From JALRBM01 sp966186595 (GTDB lineage Bacteria > Patescibacteriota > Saccharimonadia > Saccharimonadales > Saccharimonadaceae), in contig CBIFWO010000024.1 of NCBI GenBank assembly GCA_966186595.1, positions 1 to 14,055 on the forward strand: DNA of 14,055 nucleotides, given 5' to 3'. Within the stretch, counting starts at the first letter, position 1. Each line of letters starts with the position of its first letter. The notes under the pieces are model-generated. The model was given only the letters and a program-made list of their open reading frames with translations, made no database searches and was not told the origin of the DNA. Of the stretch, positions 1 through 4,087 are shown in pieces. The position numbers and the translations under genes were made by a program.

Positions 1-941
1 GCAAGAGGCTCGCTGTCATCAGGCTTGCGCTCGATCTGGTCGCCGGTCTTTGGGTTTTCGCCCCAGATGGCGTCAACATCAAGTGGAGATGGCAGATAGT
101 CGACGACAAGGTCAAGAACCTTCTCGACGATCACACCACGGCCGTCACCACCGGTGACAAGGAAGAAGTCACCAGCAAGAACACGCTTGCGAAGTGCACC
201 CTTTAGCTCGTCAATAGAAATTGACTCTTCACCCTTGTCGAGGAAACGCTCGAACAGTTCGTCGTCAGCTTCAACAGCTGCTTCAACCAGCAGGCTGCGT
301 GCATGCTTGGCTTTTTCGAGCATGTCAGCAGGAATCTCACCCTGAACCAGCGCCTTGTCAGCGTAGTCGTTGTAGGTGTAGGCCTTCATATCTACGAGGT
401 CAACAACACCGTTGATGTCTTTCTCGAACCCAATTGGAAGGTGGATAGGCAGTGCGTGCTTTGAAAGACGGTTGTGAATACTCTCAAGAGATTTATAGAA
501 ATCTCCACCGATCTGGTTGATCTTGTTGATGAAGCAGATACGTGGCACGCCGTATTTGTTGGCCTGGCGCCATACTGTTTCGGTCTGAGCTTCGACACCC
601 ATCTTGCCGTCAAAGACAGTTACAGCACCGTCGAGTACACGCAGCGAACGCTCGACTTCGGCAGTAAAGTCGATGTGCCCAGGTGTGTCGATGATGTTAA
701 TTTTGTGATCTTTCCAAAATGCAGTCACGGCAGCAGAGGTAATCGTGATGCCACGCTCCTTCTCCTGAGCCATCCAGTCGGTAGTCGCGCTATCACCGTC
801 TGCGCCACGAACTTCACCAATCTTGTGATTGATACCAGTTCGGTACAAAATACCTTCAGTGGTTGTGGTCTTGCCCGCATCAATATGCGCGATGATACCG
901 ATGTTACGGAACCGCTGGAGCGGGACGTTTTTTTCTGCCAT
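1..941 (-). CDS. fusA: Elongation factor G (EF-G), N-terminal 313 residues, 3' end beyond window
   Basis: EF-G is the translational GTPase that drives ribosomal translocation and, with RRF, ribosome recycling. The visible part is the G domain and the start of domain II. The start ATG at 939-941 has an upstream AGAAGGA-type ribosome binding site. The P-loop AHIDAGKT lies at residues 18-25, the switch I end RGITITSA at 63-70, and the G3 motif DTPGH at 85-89. The G4 motif expected as NKxD reads NKIN (139-142). The G5 region, normally GSAFKNKG, reads TGGDGRG (263-269), so both guanine-contacting elements differ from the usual family sequence. There is also a small extension after GEV (44-52). The gene continues off the left edge. 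It follows rpsL-rpsG in the classical str order but is separated from rpsG by about 1.4 kb carrying two other genes, so it must have its own promoter in 942-1167. Identity is very secure; function with GTP is presumed. Confidence 0.97.
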   Translation of the reverse strand, partial: MAEKNVPLQRFRNIGIIAHIDAGKTTTTEGILYRTGINHKIGEVRGADGDSATTDWMAQEKERGITITSAAVTAFWKDHKINIIDTPGHIDFTAEVERSLRVLDGAVTVFDGKMGVEAQTETVWRQANKYGVPRICFINKINQIGGDFYKSLESIHNRLSKHALPIHLPIGFEKDINGVVDLVDMKAYTYNDYADKALVQGEIPADMLEKAKHARSLLVEAAVEADDELFERFLDKGEESISIDELKGALRKRVLAGDFFLVTGGDGRGVIVEKVLDLVVDYLPSPLDVDAIWGENPKTGDQIERKPDDSEPL

Positions 942-1167
942 GAAACTTTTCCTTCTTTAGATTACTTAGGCGTATTTCTCGGCCACTTCTCTTAGGGATT
1001 TTGCCCATCAAAAATAGCACTCGATTCGTATTCCAGTTTACCATGAATTTGCCAAGAATACTAGAGGTCTACCAGAGACACATACACTATGTAATATTTT
1101 GTGCGCTCCGTCACAGTGATGGTATACTTTCGCCAAGCCTACCTCTTTACGTCCGGAGGTGAGAACT
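942..1167. promoter_or_regulatory. Divergent intergenic region between fusA and the SPFH gene
   Basis: This 226-nt gap must hold promoters for both divergent genes. On the plus strand an extended -10 (TGG TATACT, hexamer 1123-1128) with a weak TTGTGC -35 (1099-1104, 18-nt spacer) would start transcription near 1135 for the SPFH gene. A small symmetrical TCACAGTGA (1111-1119) sits inside that spacer and could be a half-operator. On the minus strand TTGGCA (1050-1055) could be a -35 for fusA, but its matching -10 (AATACG, 1027-1032) is poor, so the fusA promoter is unresolved. A short inverted repeat ACATA-CAC-TATGT lies at 1080-1092. No RNA gene is seen. Confidence 0.5.
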
Positions 1168-1833
1168 ATGTCGTTCGGGGTTGGCCAGCTCCTTGAGATC
1201 ATCAACAAGGCCCCGAACCCTTGGGATGATCTACTGAGAATCGTGCTGATCATCAGCGGCATCGTTTTGCTGCTGCTCGGCTCGATCAAGTTCGTCCCGC
1301 AGGGTCAGTGGGCGATGCGGACGCGCTTCGGTAAAGTCGTCATCAGTCGCAAGACCGGCAAGCCGATCATCCTCGGTCCGGGGATTCACTGGTTCTTCCC
1401 GAAGTTCTACAGCATCGAGGGCATTAGTGTCTTGGACTATACCTTCCGGTTCGGTCCAACACAAGTGCGCTACTCCCGTTTCGATGTCGCGAACGTATCG
1501 GCGACCGCAACGTTCGCCGTTCGGGACATCTACGCCCTCAAGTATCGTGTTAACGAGCTCGAGGAGCGTGTGTCCAGTGCCTGCGAGGCGGCGCTTCGCC
1601 GGATTCTCCTGCGTCTTCCCGACCCTCGTATCGATGACTACCCGGACTTGATCCGCGCGTGGTTCTTGGTCGAGACCATCTGGATGGAACAGGAACTTGG
1701 TGTCGAGTTCAAAGACCTCGACATCACCAAGTTCGAGTTCGACGGCCAGTTCACCACCGCCGGTGCCATCCACTACCACGGCCAGCAAGTGGCCAAGCTA
1801 GGAGGCCTGTTCGATGCATTTACAAAGAGCTAG
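1168..1833 (+). CDS. SPFH/Band-7 (stomatin-prohibitin-like) membrane protein, 221 aa
   Basis: Members of the SPFH superfamily are membrane-anchored scaffolds that oligomerise in membrane microdomains; the client here is unknown. The protein has a short amphipathic N terminus, one hydrophobic transmembrane segment at about residues 22-41, and then a region beginning VPQGQWAMRTRFGKV that carries the family-style GPGIHWFFP at about 70-78. The rest resembles a compact SPFH domain without the long C-terminal coiled coil of flotillins. ATG 1168 was chosen over in-frame GTG 1159 because GGAGGT at 1155-1160 stands 7 nt before it. The gene runs opposite to all its large neighbours, is divergent from fusA and convergent with a small acidic ORF. 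About 41 of its first 50 codons end in G or C, against 19 of 50 in rpoC, which suggests separate ancestry or recent transfer. The family call is probable; a specific function cannot be given. Confidence 0.8.
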   Translation: MSFGVGQLLEIINKAPNPWDDLLRIVLIISGIVLLLLGSIKFVPQGQWAMRTRFGKVVISRKTGKPIILGPGIHWFFPKFYSIEGISVLDYTFRFGPTQVRYSRFDVANVSATATFAVRDIYALKYRVNELEERVSSACEAALRRILLRLPDPRIDDYPDLIRAWFLVETIWMEQELGVEFKDLDITKFEFDGQFTTAGAIHYHGQQVAKLGGLFDAFTKS

Positions 1834-1863
1834 ACGCTTCAGCAGCCAGCTGGGGTGCCATCT

Positions 1864-1888
1864 GCCCGCGCTCCAACCAAGCGCGGGC
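1864..1888 (+). repeat. GC-rich hairpin after SPFH gene
   Basis: A perfect 8-bp stem (GCCCGCGC at 1864-1871 and GCGCGGGC at 1881-1888) with a 9-nt loop begins 30 nt after the SPFH stop codon. No U-tract follows, so it is more likely a 3' stabilising structure or part of a tandem terminator than a terminator alone. Confidence 0.55.
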
Positions 1889-1906
1889 CTAACAACGTGA
1901 AAGCAA

Positions 1907-1940
1907 AACGACCTTTCGCAGAGAAAGGTCGTTGTTTTAT
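1907..1940 (+). terminator. Rho-independent terminator of the SPFH gene, probably bidirectional
   Basis: An 11-bp perfect stem (AACGACCTTTC at 1907-1917 and GAAAGGTCGTT at 1923-1933) with a 5-nt loop is followed on the plus strand by GTTTTAT. On the minus strand the stem is followed by TTTTGCTTTC, so it can also stop transcription from the convergent microprotein gene before it reaches the SPFH gene antisense. Confidence 0.8.
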
Positions 1941-1953
1941 TCGGGGAAATCTC

Positions 1954-1995
1954 GTGAACGAGGCGCAGCAGCCGGTTGGCCGGCGCCTCGTTCAC
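1954..1995. repeat. 13-bp perfect inverted repeat between convergent genes
   Basis: Left arm GTGAACGAGGCGC (1954-1966) and right arm GCGCCTCGTTCAC (1983-1995) enclose a 16-nt GC-rich loop that can itself fold (GCCGG/CCGGC). No T-run follows on either strand. It lies between the ends of the SPFH gene and the microprotein gene and may be an RNA 3'-end structure for the latter, or a protein-binding or mobile palindrome. Confidence 0.6.
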
Positions 1996-2006
1996 TTGTT
2001 GCGAGA

Positions 2007-2020
2007 GTCAGCTAGCTGAC
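2007..2020. repeat. 14-bp perfect palindrome
   Basis: GTCAGCTAGCTGAC is fully self-complementary without a spacer and lies 20 nt beyond the stop codon of the minus-strand microprotein gene. Its role is unknown; it could be a binding site for a dimeric protein. Confidence 0.45.
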
Positions 2021-2039
2021 AAGTCGACTACGAGAGGAC

Positions 2040-2165
2040 TCAGGCGTTGTGGCCGTCGTCCATCTGCGCCTCATCCGCGACGTCCTGGTAGACGTTCTCG
2101 GTCGACGACTTCGAGTCGTCGGCGTTGTCGAAGTCCTTGTCGCCGTTACCACCCTGTGCAGCCAC
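2040..2165 (-). CDS. Acidic microprotein, 41 aa, unknown function
   Basis: I do not recognise this protein. The start used here is GTG at 2163-2165, because GGAGG (2171-2175) precedes it by 5 nt. An in-frame ATG at 2181-2183 would give 47 residues (MSEEALVAAQGG...) but has no ribosome binding site. The product is rich in Asp, Asn, Gln and Ser, strongly acidic, has no hydrophobic segment and is probably disordered. Evidence for coding is the codon pattern: 41 of 47 codons counted from the ATG end in G or C, matching the SPFH gene rather than the core genes. A plausible promoter and a hairpin leader lie upstream. It is convergent with the SPFH gene and placed after rpsG. Chance coding in a GC-rich stretch cannot be excluded. 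Confidence 0.5.
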   Translation of the reverse strand: MAAQGGNGDKDFDNADDSKSSTENVYQDVADEAQMDDGHNA

Positions 2166-2181
2166 TAGGGCCTCCTCGCTC

Positions 2182-2258
2182 ATACAACCACGGAACGTTT
2201 GTCCGTGGAGGTAGTTGTATAATAACACATAATTTCATAATACACAATAGGTGTGTAT
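2182..2258 (-). promoter_or_regulatory. Promoter, operator-like repeat and leader hairpin of the microprotein gene
   Basis: Reading the minus strand, TTGTGT (2242-2247) is spaced 17 nt from TATTAT (2219-2224), which fits a sigma-70-type promoter starting near 2212. The -35 lies inside an inverted repeat ATACACA (2240-2246)/TGTGTAT (2252-2258). The leader contains a 7-bp hairpin (2188-2194 with 2202-2208), extended by ATACAAC/GTTGTAT (2182-2188 with 2214-2220). A CCTCC just before the hairpin could pair with the GGAGG ribosome binding site. Confidence 0.4.
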
Positions 2259-2275
2259 GTTACTTTTTTTGAGTC

Positions 2276-2305
2276 AAAAAACACCGCCTGCAACGACGGT
2301 GTCTT
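2276..2305 (-). terminator. Terminator of the rpsL-rpsG operon
   Basis: On the minus strand ACACCG, a 10-nt loop and CGGTGT form a stem (2281-2286 with 2297-2302) that extends through A-T and G-T pairs into a run of T residues. It starts about 18 nt after the rpsG stop codon. It indicates that fusA is not simply co-transcribed with rpsL-rpsG. Confidence 0.75.
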
Positions 2306-2322
2306 TGTATTGCCGGGATAGA

Positions 2323-2802
2323 TTATCCGCGGGCAAAGTGAGCAAAGGCGCGGTTGGCCTCGGCCATCTTGTGGGTGTCTTCCTTCTTCTTGAAGGCAGC
2401 GCCAGCTTCGTTGTAGGCATCAACGATCTCGAGCGCAAGACGCTGCGAATATGGCATACCACTGCGAGCACGAGCCGATTGTACCAACCAGCTAAACGCA
2501 TAGTGTAGCTGACGGTGGCCCTGCACTGGGAATGGAATCTGGTAGTTCGCACCACCAACACGGCGAGATTTGACTTCGAAGTTTGGTGAAACGTTCTTGA
2601 GCGCACGCTCAAAAACCTCGAGTGGCTCTTCGCTGTTTAGCTTCTTAGCAGCCTGTTCAAGTGCGTCGTAGACAGCACGTTCAGCGACAAGCTTCTTGCC
2701 ATCAAGCATTGATTTGTTGATGAGACGCTGAACGAGGATACTCTGGTACTTGCGGTCTGGCTTGAGCGTTCGCTGCAGCTTTTTGGTGACTTTACGAGGC
2801 AT
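2323..2802 (-). CDS. rpsG: 30S ribosomal protein S7, 159 aa
   Basis: S7 is a primary 16S rRNA-binding protein that nucleates assembly of the 30S head and lines the exit site. The protein starts MPRKVTKK and has the RRVGGANYQIP signature near residues 80-90, the helix with SWLVQSARARSG, and the MAEANRAFAHFARG C-terminal end typical of the family. Length is close to the usual 156. The ATG shares its A with the rpsL stop codon (TAATG at 2800-2804), which implies translational coupling, and GGAGG inside the end of rpsL serves as ribosome binding site. A terminator follows. In E. coli S7 represses its own operon; whether that holds here cannot be told. Confidence 0.98.
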   Translation of the reverse strand: MPRKVTKKLQRTLKPDRKYQSILVQRLINKSMLDGKKLVAERAVYDALEQAAKKLNSEEPLEVFERALKNVSPNFEVKSRRVGGANYQIPFPVQGHRQLHYAFSWLVQSARARSGMPYSQRLALEIVDAYNEAGAAFKKKEDTHKMAEANRAFAHFARG

Positions 2803-3218
2803 TACTTCTTATCCTCCTTCTTGGCACCGTACTTTGAACGGCCCTGTTGGCGTTTTGCAACACCCTGAAGGTCAAGGGCGCCACGAACGATGTGGTAACG
2901 CACACCTGGAAGGTCCGGCACACGTCCACCGCGAACAAGCACAACGGCGTGCTCCTGGAGGTTGTGACCTTCGCCACCGATGTATGCCCAAACTTCGTGA
3001 CCATTAGTCAAACGAACACGAGCAACTTTACGAAGTGCCGAGTTAGGCTTCTTTGGGGTTTTGGTTGTTACCTTGATACAAACGCCACGCTTTAGTGGAG
3101 CGTCCTGATCGTAGTAACGGGTCTTTAGTGCGTTGTGAATACGGCCAAGCGCAGGAGACTTTGACTTTTTGATCGCAGTCCTACGTGGCTTTCGCACCAA
3201 TTGGTTAATTGTTGGCAT
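2802..3218 (-). CDS. rpsL: 30S ribosomal protein S12, 138 aa
   Basis: S12 sits at the decoding centre and tunes tRNA selection accuracy. The sequence holds the expected MPTINQLVRK start, TPKKPNSALRKVARVRLTNG (residues 54-73) and GEGHNLQEH (82-90). Between SPAL and KRGVC it has a stretch of about 18 residues (25-42), roughly 13 longer than in E. coli and similar in length to that of B. subtilis S12. The streptomycin-linked Lys43 of E. coli is kept (Lys56), but Lys88 is replaced by Pro (Pro101 in GGRVPDLPG). Asp102, the residue methylthiolated in E. coli, is present. AGGAG stands 6-7 nt before the ATG. It is first in a two-gene operon with rpsG. Confidence 0.98.
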   Translation of the reverse strand: MPTINQLVRKPRRTAIKKSKSPALGRIHNALKTRYYDQDAPLKRGVCIKVTTKTPKKPNSALRKVARVRLTNGHEVWAYIGGEGHNLQEHAVVLVRGGRVPDLPGVRYHIVRGALDLQGVAKRQQGRSKYGAKKEDKK

Positions 3219-3359
3219 GAAAAACTCCTGTTATTCAATTAGTAGGGCAAGATGCGCCCTGATCGTACGATTTGGAGTCAGCATCTCCGCCTCATGTCTT
3301 ACTTTTTAGCCCTAGCCAGCGTGTACACATTCTCGCACCAGCTACTCTAAAAAGAGGAA
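3219..3359 (-). promoter_or_regulatory. Upstream region of rpsL with a small leader hairpin
   Basis: This stretch lies between the terminator of the preceding gene and the rpsL start and must contain the str operon promoter, but I find no convincing -35/-10 pair. A 5-bp hairpin AGGGC/GCCCT (3244-3248 with 3256-3260) lies about 25 nt before the rpsL start, next to the ribosome binding site, and could be a ribosomal-protein autoregulation site. This is speculative. Confidence 0.3.
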
Positions 3360-3386
3360 ACTCATCTAGCACTATACCAGATGAGT
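3360..3386 (-). terminator. Terminator after the 153-residue orphan gene
   Basis: On the minus strand ACTCATCT, an 11-nt loop and AGATGAGT form an 8-bp perfect stem (3360-3367 with 3379-3386), followed by TTCCTCTTTTT. It separates the orphan gene from rpsL-rpsG. Confidence 0.7.
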
Positions 3387-3402
3387 CACATAAATTCAAG
3401 GT

Positions 3403-3475
3403 GATGCACCGTAGAGGCGGGATCCATGCGAACAGTGAGGTTCGCCGGACCCGCGCCTCCACGGACGGCAGCATC
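3403..3475 (-). ncRNA. Long imperfect hairpin (73 nt) at the 3' end of the orphan gene
   Basis: On the minus strand nested arms pair as follows: GATGC/GCATC at the base, GTGGAGGCG/CGCCTCTAC (9 bp, one G-T), GGGTCC/GGATCC (6 bp, one G-T) and GCGAAC/GTTCGC (6 bp) around a CTCACT loop, with small bulges between. The base overlaps the TGA stop codon of the 153-residue gene. It may be a 3'-UTR stabiliser, a processed small RNA or a palindromic repeat. It is not a known family that I recognise. Confidence 0.45.
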
Positions 3476-3935
3476 AGTAGGGACACAGCTTGAGACTGAT
3501 CCCATCCTGCAAGTGAGGAGGTGACGAGCAGAGCGCATGGACCAACGGAGCCATGTCAATCCGCCCAGTCACATCATCTCCGTGAGCCGTGAAAATCGCG
3601 GCATACACCGTGGCGGGACACGGAGCCGTGAATTTCACGATGCGCAGAATCTCCTCCCGCACAGCTCGCGGGTAGGGCCGAGCGGCCGCCGCCACCGCTC
3701 CGATCAGTTCATCGGCAAGTTGCCCCAACAACTGTCGCCTTGTTGCTCGAAGTGCCCGGAGGAGCGCGTTGAAGTCGGTCAGCTCCCTTACAGCGGGCCG
3801 AAGCCGCGTCGCAAGGTCTACCTTCTTCCTGAGCTCCTCGGGAAACCCTGCCTCGCTCAAAAAGATGAGCAAAGGCGCCTGCTCTGTACCAGTGGACGAA
3901 TCTGTCGCCGCTGGGGTATCAGCAGTTGTGGTCAT
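3474..3935 (-). CDS. Hypothetical protein, 153 aa, unknown function
   Basis: I do not recognise this protein. It starts with a Thr/Ser/Ala-rich low-complexity segment (residues 1-20), followed by a predominantly helical, Leu/Ala/Arg-rich region (about 21-105) with no clear transmembrane segment, and a C-terminal part with isolated Cys and His residues. The ATG at 3933-3935 has GGGAG 6 nt upstream. It lies between rpoC and rpsL, two genes usually adjacent, and has its own promoter with an operator-like repeat and its own terminator, so it is a separate transcription unit. About 31 of its first 50 codons end in G or C, higher than rpoC. A regulatory or DNA-associated role is possible but unsupported. 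Confidence 0.7.
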   Translation of the reverse strand: MTTTADTPAATDSSTGTEQAPLLIFLSEAGFPEELRKKVDLATRLRPAVRELTDFNALLRALRATRRQLLGQLADELIGAVAAAARPYPRAVREEILRIVKFTAPCPATVYAAIFTAHGDDVTGRIDMAPLVHALCSSPPHLQDGISLKLCPY

Positions 3936-3975
3936 AACCTGCTCCCAACATCGTGGTTTTGCTACTTGCTACTGC

Positions 3976-4016
3976 CAAGTTCACTATACTCCTTCTATTG
4001 ACAGACCGTCAATAGA
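3976..4016 (-). promoter_or_regulatory. Promoter with overlapping inverted repeat for the 153-residue orphan gene
   Basis: On the minus strand TTGACG (4007-4012) and TATAGT (3983-3988) are spaced 18 nt, a good sigma-70-type promoter with an expected start near 3976. The -35 is embedded in a 9-bp perfect inverted repeat, TCTATTGAC/GTCAATAGA (3994-4002 with 4008-4016, 5-nt centre). No T-run follows, so an operator for a dimeric repressor is a better reading than a terminator. Confidence 0.65.
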
Positions 4017-4042
4017 GTTGAATGAAGAATCTTTGTACAACG

Positions 4043-4073
4043 AAAATACTCCGCCACAATGGCGGAGTATTTT
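4043..4073 (-). terminator. Strong terminator of the rpoB-rpoC operon
   Basis: A perfect 13-bp stem (4043-4055 with 4061-4073) with an ACAAT loop has four A residues on one side and TTTT on the other, so it works on the minus strand 15 nt after the rpoC stop codon and could work in both directions. Confidence 0.9.
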
Positions 4074-4087
4074 GCTTGCTGCTGCTA

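Noticed and set aside
1..941. The EF-G NKIN motif as a sequencing error
   Set aside because: Two adjacent residues and the distant G5 segment also differ from the family, which a single error cannot explain.
474..995. 173-codon open frame on the plus strand
   Set aside because: It lies antisense to fusA, whose protein is clearly conserved, and its translation resembles no family.
1231..1788. 185-codon open frame on the minus strand
   Set aside because: It is antisense to the SPFH gene, which has the better ribosome binding site, a transmembrane segment and family-like motifs. The frame stays open because of high GC.
2240..2268. Plus-strand hairpin followed by a run of seven T residues, resembling a terminator
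   Set aside because: No plus-strand gene ends just upstream; the SPFH gene already has a terminator at 1907-1940. The repeat is better read as part of the microprotein promoter region, and the T-run is next to the rpsG terminator.
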